A stretch of 64,000 nucleotides of DNA from Massilia polaris. Its GTDB lineage: Bacteria; Pseudomonadota; Gammaproteobacteria; Burkholderiales; Burkholderiaceae_D. The stretch spans positions 124,001 through 188,000 of the forward strand of contig NZ_JABBGG010000009.1 in the NCBI RefSeq assembly GCF_012927275.1. The letters run 5' to 3'. Made by a program: the position numbers and the translations under genes. The notes beneath the pieces were generated by a model. The model did no database searches. It worked only from the letters and a program-made list of their open reading frames with translations, and was not told where the DNA came from. This document shows positions 35,323-44,185 of the stretch, piece by piece; the stretch's first letter is position 1, and every line of letters begins with the position of its first letter.

Positions 35323-36848
35323 GATTTATGCATTCCGCCCATCAGCAGGCCGAGGCGGGTGGTGTCGAATTCTTCAATCTTAAGTTCGCCGGTGATGCGT
35401 CCGCCCGACATGACGATGATGCGGTCGGCCAGCGCCCGCACTTCTTCCAGTTCCACCGACACCAGCAGGATGGCGACGCCTTCGTCGCGCATCTTCAGCA
35501 ATTGGGTGTGGATGCTTTCGATGGTGCCGATGTCGACGCCGCGGGTCGGCTGGCCGACCAGCATCAGCTTCGGCTTGGCCGACACTTCGCGCGCGATCAC
35601 CACCTTCTGCTGGTTGCCGCCCGAGAGCAGGCCGATGCGCAGTTCAGGGTCGGAAGGGCGCACGTCGAAAGCCTTGAGCAGGCCGGCGCAGCGCGCCGCG
35701 ATCGCCTCGAAGTCGAACAGGCCGGCGCGGTTCGTGACGCGGTCCTGGTAGCCGAACACGGTGTTCTGCATGACCGAAAAGTCTTTGATCACGCCGTCGC
35801 GCAGGCGGTCTTCCGGAATGTGGGCGATGCCCAGGTCGCGGAACACCTTCGGCAGGCCGTCGGCGTCGCCGCGCTTTGCGTAGGGCAGGTCGCTGCCGAG
35901 GAATTCAACGTTGCCGGACGTCGGCAGGCGCATTCCCGACAAAATCTGCAGCAGTTCGCTTTGGCCGTTGCCCGAGACGCCCGCGATTGCGACGATTTCG
36001 CCGGCGCGCAAGGTGAAGTCGATGTCGGCCAGCAGGCGCACGCCCTGCTTGTCGGTCAGCTGCAGGCTCTTGACCGTCATGACCGGCGCGCCAGGGTTGT
36101 AAGGGGCGCGCGGCAGTTCGCTCTGGATCGGGCGGCCGACCATCATGTTGGCCAGTTCTTCCTTCGAGGTGGTGGCGGTAGCCACAGTGCCGATCACGCG
36201 GCCGGCGCGCATCACCGTCACCTGGTCGGTGATTTCCATGATCTCGCCGAGCTTGTGGGTGATCAGGATGATGGTCTTGCCCTGTTCCTTGAACAGCCGC
36301 AGGATCTCGAACAGCGACGCGGTTTCCTGCGCCGTCAGCACCGCGGTCGGTTCGTCGAGGATCAGGATCTCGGCGCTGCGGTAGATCTGCTTGAGGATCT
36401 CGACGCGCTGCTGCGCGCCGACCGACAGGTCTTCGATTTTCGCCAGCGGGTCGACGTCGAGGCGGTAGCGCGCGCAGATCTCGCGCAGCTTCGCCTCGGT
36501 CTCGCTGCGCTTGGCAGCCAGCTTGAATCCGCCTTCGGTGCCGAGCATGACGTTATCGAGGACGGTGAAATTCTCGACCAGCATGAAGTGCTGGTGCACC
36601 ATGCCGATGCCCAGTTCGATCGCTTCGTGGCTGGTGCGGATATTGCGCTCGTGGCCGTCGATCAGCGTCTCACCGCTGTCGGCGTTGTAGTAGCCGTACA
36701 GGATGCTCATCAAAGTGGACTTGCCCGCGCCGTTTTCCCCAATCACGCCATGGATCGAGCCCTTGGCGATGGAGAAGCTGACGCCGGCGTTCGCCTGCAC
36801 GGCCCCGAAGGCCTTGCTGATATTGCGAAATTCTACGGCTGGCTGCAT
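35319..36848 (-). CDS. Nucleoside-type ABC transporter ATPase with two ATPase domains
   Basis: Double ATPase of 509 aa, like NupO/YufO and RbsA. The first domain has Walker A GENGAGKSTLMSILYG, signature LSVGAQQRVEILK and Walker B ILILDEPTAVL. The second has the degenerate A loop GVSGNGQSELLQ, signature LSGGNQQKVVIARE and the LMLVGQPTRGVDIG segment. It lies between the binding-protein gene (89 bases away, with a hairpin between) and the coupled permease. The start is the ATG at 36848 (MQPAVEFRNISKAFG). Confidence 0.92.
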   Translation of the reverse strand: MQPAVEFRNISKAFGAVQANAGVSFSIAKGSIHGVIGENGAGKSTLMSILYGYYNADSGETLIDGHERNIRTSHEAIELGIGMVHQHFMLVENFTVLDNVMLGTEGGFKLAAKRSETEAKLREICARYRLDVDPLAKIEDLSVGAQQRVEILKQIYRSAEILILDEPTAVLTAQETASLFEILRLFKEQGKTIILITHKLGEIMEITDQVTVMRAGRVIGTVATATTSKEELANMMVGRPIQSELPRAPYNPGAPVMTVKSLQLTDKQGVRLLADIDFTLRAGEIVAIAGVSGNGQSELLQILSGMRLPTSGNVEFLGSDLPYAKRGDADGLPKVFRDLGIAHIPEDRLRDGVIKDFSVMQNTVFGYQDRVTNRAGLFDFEAIAARCAGLLKAFDVRPSDPELRIGLLSGGNQQKVVIAREVSAKPKLMLVGQPTRGVDIGTIESIHTQLLKMRDEGVAILLVSVELEEVRALADRIIVMSGGRITGELKIEEFDTTRLGLLMGGMHKS

Positions 36849-36880
36849 AGAGGTCAGTGGTAAGTGGTGGTGATATATTC

Positions 36881-36922
36881 AAAAGCGCGCCGGGCCGGAT
36901 AACCGGCGCGGCGCGCTTTTTT
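36881..36922 (-). terminator. Hairpin between binding-protein and ATPase genes (attenuator)
   Basis: The arms AAAAGCGCGCCG and CGGCGCGCTTTT flank a GC-rich inner stem. The structure lies directly after the binding-protein stop and before the ATPase start. On the minus strand the stem ends in TTTTGAATAT, a moderate T run. It can lower transporter subunit expression relative to the binding protein. Confidence 0.7.
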
Positions 36923-36936
36923 AACGCGGGTGAAAA

Positions 36937-37932
36937 TCAGACCGGGCAGCTGCCCGCTACGCGGTAGTCGACTACCTTGATCTTGCCGTTGATGATGTTG
37001 GTCTTTACTTCATTGACCTTCTTCTCGATCGCCGGCGTGACAACCGCGCGGTTGTCCTTGTCCACTACCCAGTCGACGCCGCCTTCTTTCAGGCCGCGGT
37101 GCGAGACGCCTGCCTTCCAGGTGCCGTTCTGCATCTGCTTGAACGAGTCGTAGATCGCCAGGTCGACGCGCTTGACCATCGAGGTCAGCATGCTGCCCGG
37201 GTGGAGGTAGTTCTGGTTGGAGTCGACGCCGATACCCAGCTTGCCTTTTTCCTTGGCCATCTGCAGCGTGCCCATGCCGCTGCCGCCGGCGACCGCGAAT
37301 ACCACGTCGACGCCGCGGTCGAACTGCGCACGCGCCAGCTCGCCGCCCTTGGCTGGATCGTTCCATGCAGCGGCGGTGGTGCCGACCATGTTCTGCATCG
37401 TTTCGATCTTCGGGTTGACCGCTTTGGCGCCCTGGTTGTAGCCGCAGGCGAAAGCGCGGATCAACGGGATGTCCATGCCGCCGACAAAGCCGATCTTCTT
37501 GGATTTCGACGCCATCGCTGCCGCGACGCCGACGAGGTAGGAGCCTTCTTCTTCCTTGAACAGGATCGAGCTGACGTTGTTACCCTTGGCGACCGCATCG
37601 ATCAGCACGAAGCGCACGTTCGGGAATTCCTGCGCGACCTTCTGCACGGCCTGCGTTTGCGAGAAGCCCACCGCTGCGATCAGGTCGAGCTTTTTGCGGG
37701 CCAGGCCGCGCATGACTTGCTCGGCCTGGGTGTCGCTGCTGGCCTGGACTTCGATGTATTTAATGCCGGTCTCTTTTTTGAAACGCTCTGCGCCTTCGAA
37801 CGCGGACTGGTTGAACGACTTGTCGAACTTGCCGCCCGCATCGTAGACGATGCCCAGCTTCGGCGTGGCAGCGGAAGCGCCGGCGGTCACGCAGAGTACG
37901 GCCATCGTCATGCTGAGGTGCTTAAATTTCAT
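36937..37932 (-). CDS. BMP-family nucleoside-binding protein (periplasmic)
   Basis: Substrate-binding protein of the BMP/PnrA/Med family (331 aa), which binds purine and pyrimidine nucleosides. The N-terminus is a normal signal peptide (LSMTMAVLCVTAGASA), without the lipobox Cys of Gram-positive homologues, so it should be a soluble periplasmic protein. Family segments are GIVYDAGGKFDKSFNQSAFE, FVLIDAVAKGNN, KIGFVGGMDIPLIRAFACGY, DVVFAVAGGSGMGTL and GIGVDSNQ. AGGAG precedes the ATG. It is the first gene of the importer locus and is divergent from the second TonB receptor across a 692-base gap. Confidence 0.92.
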   Translation of the reverse strand: MKFKHLSMTMAVLCVTAGASAATPKLGIVYDAGGKFDKSFNQSAFEGAERFKKETGIKYIEVQASSDTQAEQVMRGLARKKLDLIAAVGFSQTQAVQKVAQEFPNVRFVLIDAVAKGNNVSSILFKEEEGSYLVGVAAAMASKSKKIGFVGGMDIPLIRAFACGYNQGAKAVNPKIETMQNMVGTTAAAWNDPAKGGELARAQFDRGVDVVFAVAGGSGMGTLQMAKEKGKLGIGVDSNQNYLHPGSMLTSMVKRVDLAIYDSFKQMQNGTWKAGVSHRGLKEGGVDWVVDKDNRAVVTPAIEKKVNEVKTNIINGKIKVVDYRVAGSCPV

Positions 37933-38425
37933 ATAAGTGAACTCCTGGAATTTCGATATTGTACCCGGCGCTACTGCTGCGTTGGGACGAAGACTGCGTA
38001 AGCTTAAACGGACTAGGCAAGCAAGGCCAGCAAATTGGCGCCAGCCGGATCGAATTGTGACAGTCAGGCGCCCACGGCTGGGTTACCAATTGTATCGAGC
38101 GTAACCGTCGCATGACGGCGGCTTCGGGGCGCCGTAGCCCCGTTCTGTTCTATTGTCTCGAAGCAGTTCTTTTGGGCAATATCAATCCAGCAAAAAGTAG
38201 GTATTGTCGTAATGACGCAACAGACATTGTTGCTTGTGACTACTAGAGTATTCCCTCAGTTTTTGCAAAATCGCAACATCCTGCTGGTCCGCCACGCCAC
38301 CTGCCTGGCATCGCACCGAAAACCATAGAAACCCTTAGCCGGCGCGGGTTGTGCGCGCGCGAACAGCTGAGTTTCGGAACTATGCATCATGGTTTATATG
38401 TATGGCAAATATGTTTTTGCTTTGT

Positions 38426-38450
38426 CATTTATATCGATGAAGTATAAATG
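38426..38450. promoter_or_regulatory. Shared palindromic operator, copy C (upstream of second TonB receptor)
   Basis: CATTTATA-N9-TATAAATG, i.e. ATTTATAT-N7-GTATAAAT with one mismatch to copies A and B, lies 174 bases before the receptor start at 38625. A possible promoter follows: TTTACA at 38459-38464, then TAGCAT after 16 bases. The rest of the gap 37933-38624 contains no recognisable gene. No second copy was found on the side facing the nucleoside-binding protein gene. Confidence 0.68.
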
Positions 38451-38624
38451 AAAAGATATTTACACCACTTTTGGACGTGCTAGCATCGATTTTTCTTTGC
38501 TTATTAAAAAGAAAAACCCCGTTGGTGCGGCTAGAATCACGCCGAAATTTGTGCGCTGCATAAGCGCTTGCCGGGAAGATGCCGGTGCCGTCGAGATTGA
38601 TTATTTCAAAAAGGGAACTCCACA

Positions 38625-40922
38625 ATGCATAACAAGAGCAAGCAATCGAGCACAGCCGCACGTTCGCTGATCGCCCTGGCCATCGCCAGCGCCTTCCCGC
38701 TGCACGCTGCAATGGCGCAGGAAGCCACCGCAGCCACCGAGAAAGCCCAGCCGGGCCAGCTCGAGACCGTGATCGTGACGGCGCAGCGCCGTTCCGAGAA
38801 TATCAAGGACGTGCCGATGGCGATCACCACCCTGAAGGGTGAAAAACTCGACGTGCTGACCTCCGGCGGCCAGGACATCCGCTTCCTGTCGGGCCGTTCG
38901 CCAAGCCTGACCATCGAATCCGACTACGGCCGCTCGTTCCCGCGCTTCTACATCCGCGGCCAGGGCAACACCGATTTCGACCTGAACGCATCGCAGCCGG
39001 TCGGCCTGGTGGTCGACGACATCGTGCAGGAAAGCCCGATGCTGAAAGGCTTCCCTGTGTTCGACGTGGACCAGGTTGAAGTGCTGCGCGGCCCGCAGGG
39101 CACGCTGTTCGGCCGTAACTCGCCCGCTGGCGTGATCAAGTTCGACTCGGCCAAGCCAGTCATCGGCAAGACCGAAGGCTACGCAACGCTCGGCTTCGGC
39201 AACGAAAGCGCCGTCAATGCCGAAGGCGCGGTCAACCTGCCGATCAGCGACACGATGGCCGCGCGCATCTCGGTGCAGTCGCAGAACCGCGACGACCGCG
39301 TTCACAATCCGCGTCCAAATGCAAAGACCAAAGACTTCGAAGGCTACGGCGACCACGCCGCGCGCCTGCAGTTGCTGGTCAAGCCGACGCGCGACTTCAG
39401 CGCCCTGTTCAACGTGCATGCGCGCGACATGAAGGGCAGCGCCACGCTGTTCCGCGCGAACATCATGAAGAAGGGTACGAACGACCTCGTGGATGGTTTC
39501 GACTACGACACCTACGAGACCGACGGCGGCAACGAGCAGACCCTGAAGACCAAAGGCGCCAGCATGCGCCTGCGCTGGGACATGGAAGGCATCACCCTGC
39601 ACTCGATCACCGGTTACGAGACCGCGGACTTCTTCAGCCGCGGCGACGTTGACGGCGGCTTCGGCGCTGTGTATGCCCCGCCGATGGGCCCGAACTATCC
39701 AGGCCAGCCTGCCTACATCCCGTTCACGGTCGAAACGGCTGACGTGCTGCCGGAGCACAAGCAGTTCACCCAGGAGTTCCGGGTCGAATCGAACAACAAG
39801 GGACCGCTCCAGTGGATCGGTGGCCTGTTCTACTTTAGCGAAGACATCCAGATCGACAGTATCGAATTCGCGACGCTGGCACCGGGAAATCCGCAAGGTC
39901 CGAACTTTGCGACCCAGACCCAGGACACGAAATCGTGGGCGGCCTTCGGTTCGCTGAATTACACGGTATCGGACAAGCTGAAACTGCGCGGCGGCCTGCG
40001 CTACACCAGCGACAAGAAGGACTTCTCGGCGAAACGCGTTGAGGCGACCACCTCCGGCCCCTTCCTCATCAACAATTCGTCGAACAACGTGAGTTGGGAC
40101 CTGTCGGGTACTTATGCGCTGACCCCGAACACCAACCTGTTCGGCCGCATCGCGACCGGCTACCGTGCACCGAGCATGGTGGGCCGCCTGATCTTCCTGA
40201 GCAGCGTGCCGTCGTTTGCCGATGCGGAAAAGGCGCTGTCGTATGAAGCCGGCATCAAGCAAGATTTGTTCAACAATCGCGCGCGCCTGTCGGCCAGCGT
40301 ATTCCAGTACCGCGTCAAGGACAAGCAGCTCACCGCGACCTCGGGCACGATCAACCTGAACCAGCTGATCAATGCTGACAAGGCCACCGGCCAGGGCGTG
40401 GAACTGGACTTCCAGGCCAACCTGTCCGAGTCGTTGCGCATGACGCTTGGCGGCAGCTATAACGACACCGAGATCAAGGACGCCAGCCTGTACGTCCAGA
40501 CCTGCGGCAACCAGCCGAATACCAATAACCTGAACGGCTGCACCCCGACCGGCGTGCCTGGTCCCTTCGCCTACACCCAGCGCCTGAACGGCAACCCGCT
40601 GCCGCGTGCGCCGAAGTGGCAAGGTAACGTCACGCTGCGTTACAGCACCCCGATCGGCAATGGCGAGCTCTATGCTTACACCGACTGGGCGTACCGCAGC
40701 ACGTACAACATGTTCCTGTACGAAGCGAAGGAATACAAGGCCAAGTCGCTGGTGGAAGGCGGCCTGCGTGTCGGCTACAAGTGGGATAACTACGAAGTGG
40801 CGGCATTCGCACGCAACATCACCGACAAGTTGCAGACCGTCGGCGCGATCGACTTCAACAACCTGACCGGCATGGTCAACGAACCGCGCACCCTCGGCGT
40901 TCAGATGAAGGCATCGTTCTAA
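38625..40922 (+). CDS. TonB-dependent outer-membrane receptor (second)
   Basis: Outer-membrane active transporter of 765 aa. The signal peptide ends near LHAAMAQEA, the TonB box is LETVIVTAQRR, and the plug contains VPMAITTLKGEKLD, RFYIRGQGNTDFDL and VEVLRGPQGTLFGRNSPAG. The barrel ends with TLGVQMKASF. It is more similar in style to the common catecholate/ferric receptor-like group than the first receptor. However, it is divergent from the nucleoside importer and shares the palindromic operator with the PNP operon, so a nucleoside-related substrate is likely (inference). A strong terminator follows at 40939. Confidence 0.85.
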   Translation: MHNKSKQSSTAARSLIALAIASAFPLHAAMAQEATAATEKAQPGQLETVIVTAQRRSENIKDVPMAITTLKGEKLDVLTSGGQDIRFLSGRSPSLTIESDYGRSFPRFYIRGQGNTDFDLNASQPVGLVVDDIVQESPMLKGFPVFDVDQVEVLRGPQGTLFGRNSPAGVIKFDSAKPVIGKTEGYATLGFGNESAVNAEGAVNLPISDTMAARISVQSQNRDDRVHNPRPNAKTKDFEGYGDHAARLQLLVKPTRDFSALFNVHARDMKGSATLFRANIMKKGTNDLVDGFDYDTYETDGGNEQTLKTKGASMRLRWDMEGITLHSITGYETADFFSRGDVDGGFGAVYAPPMGPNYPGQPAYIPFTVETADVLPEHKQFTQEFRVESNNKGPLQWIGGLFYFSEDIQIDSIEFATLAPGNPQGPNFATQTQDTKSWAAFGSLNYTVSDKLKLRGGLRYTSDKKDFSAKRVEATTSGPFLINNSSNNVSWDLSGTYALTPNTNLFGRIATGYRAPSMVGRLIFLSSVPSFADAEKALSYEAGIKQDLFNNRARLSASVFQYRVKDKQLTATSGTINLNQLINADKATGQGVELDFQANLSESLRMTLGGSYNDTEIKDASLYVQTCGNQPNTNNLNGCTPTGVPGPFAYTQRLNGNPLPRAPKWQGNVTLRYSTPIGNGELYAYTDWAYRSTYNMFLYEAKEYKAKSLVEGGLRVGYKWDNYEVAAFARNITDKLQTVGAIDFNNLTGMVNEPRTLGVQMKASF

Positions 40923-40938
40923 GCGATAGCAGTTCCTT

Positions 40939-40976
40939 AAAAAGCCCGCGGACCTTTCGGTGCGCGGGCTTTTTTA
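40939..40976 (+). terminator. Intrinsic terminator after the second TonB receptor
   Basis: AAAAAGCCCGCGGACC and GGTGCGCGGGCTTTTTT pair around TTTC and end in a T run, 17 bases after the receptor stop. Confidence 0.9.
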
Positions 40977-41060
40977 CGCCCGCCGTAAAGGCATCGTGCT
41001 TACCACGTAGGGCGGGTAAGCGTTAAACCTGGTCCCAGTCGACATGATTATGCTAGAGCC

Positions 41061-41474
41061 ATGACCATTAAAAAATTCCCAGAAGATGGCAAGGACGGCG
41101 CACCGAGGAATCCGGTTGCGGACGGAGGAGGACCTCCCTATGATGGAGAGATGGAAGCCCGGATCGCAAAGCTGGCGGAGTTCTTTGTCGAGGCAGGCAC
41201 GGAGCTGCGTGCAATCGACGTTCGACTTGGCAAGATCGAAATGCGCCTCGATGTCACCGCCACCAGGGCCGACATCCAGGAAAGTGCGAACGCAACAATA
41301 AAGTGGGTTGTGGCGACTGCCGCATTGCTGGGCGTCGCAGCGATCACCGTGATGACGTTCGTCCTGAATAATGCAATCCCAAAGGCAAGCGCGGCCGCGC
41401 CAGCGCCCGTTGTCATCGCCGTCCCGGTCCAACCAGGCGCGCAAGCTGCGCCGACGGCATTGCCGGCAAAATAG
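41061..41474 (+). CDS. Unknown small protein with coiled-coil and one membrane helix
   Basis: A 137 aa protein of no recognised family. The N-terminus is hydrophilic and Gly/Pro-rich. Residues about 31-75 (ARIAKLAEFFVEAGTELRAI and the following VRLGKIEMRLDVT) form a likely amphipathic coiled-coil. One membrane helix follows (WVVATAALLGVAAITVMTFV, about 82-102), then an Ala/Pro/Val tail. The architecture resembles phage- or hemolysin-XhlA-like membrane proteins, but no lysis partner is adjacent. A terminator follows at 41498. A promoter-like GATTATGCT lies just upstream. Confidence 0.65.
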   Translation: MTIKKFPEDGKDGAPRNPVADGGGPPYDGEMEARIAKLAEFFVEAGTELRAIDVRLGKIEMRLDVTATRADIQESANATIKWVVATAALLGVAAITVMTFVLNNAIPKASAAAPAPVVIAVPVQPGAQAAPTALPAK

Positions 41475-41497
41475 GCCTTCTCTTGTTTCACACTCTA

Positions 41498-41522
41498 ACC
41501 CGCCCCGAAGCGGGTTTTTTTA
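41498..41522 (+). terminator. Intrinsic terminator after the small membrane protein gene
   Basis: AACCCGC-CCCGAA-GCGGGTT followed by further T residues, 24 bases after the stop codon. Confidence 0.88.
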
Positions 41523-41601
41523 TATTTAGGAACAGCAACGAGTCGATGGCTGCTGCTCGATGGTAATATCTTCGCCGCCCCTTTCCCGCAGTGGAGAATC
41601 A

Positions 41602-42294
41602 ATGCAATCAGCAGTCAACTTGTGGCCCCTGGCCGGCGTGGCAGTCATCGTGCTTGGTTTCGTCCTGCGCGCGCACCCGGTACTGGTGGTGGTAGCCGCT
41701 TGCGGCGTTACCGGCGTCGCCGCCGCGATGCCGGTCGAAACCATCCTCGCTTCCATCGGCACCGCCTTCATCAAAACCCGCAACCTGCCGCTGATCCTGT
41801 TGCTGCCTTTGGCTGCCATCGGCCTGCTCGAACGCTTCGGCCTCAAAGAACACGCGCAGGCCTCGATCGCCAAAATCCGCTCCGCGACCGCCGGCCGCTT
41901 GCTGATCTTTTACCTGTTCGTGCGCGAACTGACCGCTGCCGGCGGACTGACCAGCCTTGGCGGACACGCGTCAATGGTGCGGCCGCTGGTTGCGCCGATG
42001 GCTGAAGCGGCCGCCGAACTGCAGAACGCCTCGCTGCCTGAGAAAATGCGCTACCAGATCCGCGCGATGGCTGCGGCGACCGACAACGTCGGGCTGTTCT
42101 TCGGCGAGGACATATTCGTGGCTTTCGGCGCGATCGTGCTGATGCAGACCATCCTCAACGCCGAAGGCATCGCAGTCAATCCGCTGCACATGGCGCTGTG
42201 GGGCATACCGACGGCGATTACGGCGTTCATCATCCATGCATGGCGTCTCGGCCGCCTTGACGGCCAGATCCGCCGCGCGGGAGCAGCGCAATGA
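41602..42294 (+). CDS. DUF969 family membrane protein (putative 5-oxoproline transporter part)
   Basis: Polytopic membrane protein of 230 aa of the DUF969 family. Recognisable stretches are LWPLAGVAVIVLGFVLRAHP, the IGTAFIKTRNLPLILLLPLA segment and FGLKEHAQ. The start at 41602 follows a GGAG site. It overlaps the DUF979 gene by 4 bases, and both are followed by pyroglutamyl-peptidase. This conserved trio has been linked to 5-oxoproline (pyroglutamate) metabolism, with the two DUF proteins as a candidate permease; direct transport evidence is not known to me. Confidence 0.85.
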   Translation: MQSAVNLWPLAGVAVIVLGFVLRAHPVLVVVAACGVTGVAAAMPVETILASIGTAFIKTRNLPLILLLPLAAIGLLERFGLKEHAQASIAKIRSATAGRLLIFYLFVRELTAAGGLTSLGGHASMVRPLVAPMAEAAAELQNASLPEKMRYQIRAMAAATDNVGLFFGEDIFVAFGAIVLMQTILNAEGIAVNPLHMALWGIPTAITAFIIHAWRLGRLDGQIRRAGAAQ

Positions 42295-43247
42295 TCATCC
42301 TGCTCGACTACTTCTACCTCGTGCTGGGCGCGATGCTGACGATCGCCGCCTTCATGACGCTGCGCGACAAGCACAACCCGAAGCGCTTCACCACCGCGCT
42401 GTTCTGGGGCCTGTACGCCGTCGTGTACCTGGCCGGCGAACGCATTCCGCCGGTGGCCGCAGGCGCCATCATGGTGCTGATGGCCCTGATCGCCGGCTTC
42501 GGCGGCATCGCGCTGGGCAAGTATGGCTTCCTGCCCGAAGGCGAACGCCGCGCCAGTGCAAAGCGCCTTGGTAACCGCCTGTTCATCCCCGCGCTGATCA
42601 TCCCCATCGTGACGATGCTCGGCTCGACGCTGCTCAAGGACGTGACCATCAACGGCATGCTGCTGTTCGAGCAAAAGCACCTGACGCTGGTGGCGCTTGG
42701 CTGCGCATCGCTGCTGGCAGTGGCCGCAGCGTGCTGGCTGACCCGCGCGACGCCAGTGCAGGGCATGCGCGAATGGCGCCGCCTGGTCGACTCGATTGGC
42801 TGGGCGCTGGTCCTGCCGCACATGCTGGCGGTGCTCGGGCTGCTGTTCTCCGAGGCGGGCGTGGGCAAGGCAGTGGCGCATATCGCCACCTCGTACGTCG
42901 CGATGGATTCGCGGTTTATCGCCGTCGCGGTGTACTGCATCGGGATGGCGCTGTTCACTATCGTAATGGGAAATGGTTTCGCGGCCTTCCCTGTCATGGC
43001 GGGTGGCGTCGGCATTCCGATCCTGATCGGGGTGTATGACGCCAATCCCGCAGTGATGGCGGCCATCGGGATGTTCAGCGCATATTGCGGAACCCTGATG
43101 ACGCCAATGGCCGCCAACTTCAACATCGTTCCGGCCGTACTGCTTGAACTGCCCGACAAGAACGCGGTGATCAAGGCGCAGATCCCGACGGCGCTGCCCC
43201 TGCTGGGTGCGAACATCCTGCTGCTGTATTTTTTGATGAACATGTAA
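42291..43247 (+). CDS. DUF979 family membrane protein (putative 5-oxoproline transporter part)
   Basis: Polytopic membrane protein of 318 aa of the DUF979 family, with about nine helices. Conserved-looking parts are [60 protein letters not shown] and [20 protein letters not shown], which resembles ion-transporter hairpins. It overlaps DUF969 by 4 bases, and pcp follows after 13 bases. The pair likely forms one permease. Confidence 0.85.
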   Translation: MIILLDYFYLVLGAMLTIAAFMTLRDKHNPKRFTTALFWGLYAVVYLAGERIPPVAAGAIMVLMALIAGFGGIALGKYGFLPEGERRASAKRLGNRLFIPALIIPIVTMLGSTLLKDVTINGMLLFEQKHLTLVALGCASLLAVAAACWLTRATPVQGMREWRRLVDSIGWALVLPHMLAVLGLLFSEAGVGKAVAHIATSYVAMDSRFIAVAVYCIGMALFTIVMGNGFAAFPVMAGGVGIPILIGVYDANPAVMAAIGMFSAYCGTLMTPMAANFNIVPAVLLELPDKNAVIKAQIPTALPLLGANILLLYFLMNM

Positions 43248-43260
43248 CGAGGCGATTGCC

Positions 43261-43905
43261 ATGACCAAGACAGTGCTGCTGACCGGCTTCGAGCCATTCA
43301 ACAAGGAGACCATCAACCCCGCATGGGAAGCCGTGCGCGCGCTGGCCGGTTGGGAAGGGGAGGGCTTTGTCGTCGAAGTGCTCCAGCTGCCTTGTGTATT
43401 CGGCCACGCGCAGGAAGTGCTGAAGGACGCGATCGCATCGCTGCAGCCGGACGTGGTGATCGCCGTCGGCCAGGCTGGCGGCAGGGTGGACATGTCGGTC
43501 GAACGAGTCGCGATAAACGTCGACGACGCGCCGATTCCGGATAACGCGAAAAAACAGCTGGTCGACAAGCCGATTGTGGCGGATGGTCCCGCTGCCTATT
43601 TCTCGACGCTGCCGATCAAGGCTATCGTGCGTGCCTTGCGTGATGCGGGACTGCCGGCGTCGGTGTCGCAGACCGCCGGCACCTTCGTATGCAACCACGT
43701 GTTCTACGGATTGATGCACCACACCGAAGGATCAGGCATCAAGGCTGGCTTCATCCACATTCCTTACCTGCCGCAGCAGGCAGCTGCGCATCCAGGCGCT
43801 GCGAGCATGTCGCTGGCCGAAGTCGTAAGAGGGTTGAAGATTGCGGTCGATGCGGCACTGGCGCCGGCGGTCGATATCAGCGAAGTCGGCGGCGCCACAC
43901 ATTAA
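43261..43905 (+). CDS. pcp: Pyroglutamyl-peptidase I (pyrrolidone-carboxylate peptidase)
   Basis: Cysteine peptidase (C15) that removes N-terminal pyroglutamate from peptides, releasing 5-oxoproline. At 214 aa it has the expected size. The family start [20 protein letters not shown], the catalytic Glu region [18 protein letters not shown], the nucleophile in [16 protein letters not shown] and the His in [12 protein letters not shown] are all present. It is the third gene of the DUF969-DUF979-pcp operon, which suggests that peptide breakdown and transport of pyroglutamate are coupled. Confidence 0.96.
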   Translation: MTKTVLLTGFEPFNKETINPAWEAVRALAGWEGEGFVVEVLQLPCVFGHAQEVLKDAIASLQPDVVIAVGQAGGRVDMSVERVAINVDDAPIPDNAKKQLVDKPIVADGPAAYFSTLPIKAIVRALRDAGLPASVSQTAGTFVCNHVFYGLMHHTEGSGIKAGFIHIPYLPQQAAAHPGAASMSLAEVVRGLKIAVDAALAPAVDISEVGGATH

Positions 43906-43993
43906 GGGACGCCAGTCGCGCACGATTCGGCGTGGTCAAGAAGTGATTCCAAGTTTTCCCATATCTCGATAAACGCCGTCCAAAGGGCATCTA

Positions 43994-44173
43994 ATGAAAC
44001 GTCCACACCTGACCGCCGCCGTGTGTTTTGCTATTGCGGCTTTCCTTTACGTTGTCGGCATGTCGAGGGATTTTTTCGCAGGCTTCATCCTGTTGGCTCT
44101 CTTCGTTGAGGTGATCGCGTGGAAAAATGTCATCAAGGCTGCGCGGGAAAAACGCGCGGCTTCGGGCCACTAG
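43994..44173 (+). CDS. Small two-helix membrane protein (59 aa)
   Basis: A short reading frame starting MKRPHLTAAVCFAIAAFLYV. The first hydrophobic stretch is followed by a second (FFAGFILLALFVEVIAW) and a basic tail (KAAREKRAASGH). The layout of two helices with a positive C-terminus is typical of small bacterial inner-membrane proteins. No clear ribosome site beyond GGGCAT is visible, so coding status is moderate. It is convergent with the alpha/beta hydrolase gene. Confidence 0.55.
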   Translation: MKRPHLTAAVCFAIAAFLYVVGMSRDFFAGFILLALFVEVIAWKNVIKAAREKRAASGH

Positions 44174-44185
44174 CCTCTACGATCC

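Noticed and set aside
41061-41474. Phage holin-like interpretation of the small coiled-coil membrane protein
   Set aside because: No lysin or other phage gene is nearby and the similarity is limited to topology.
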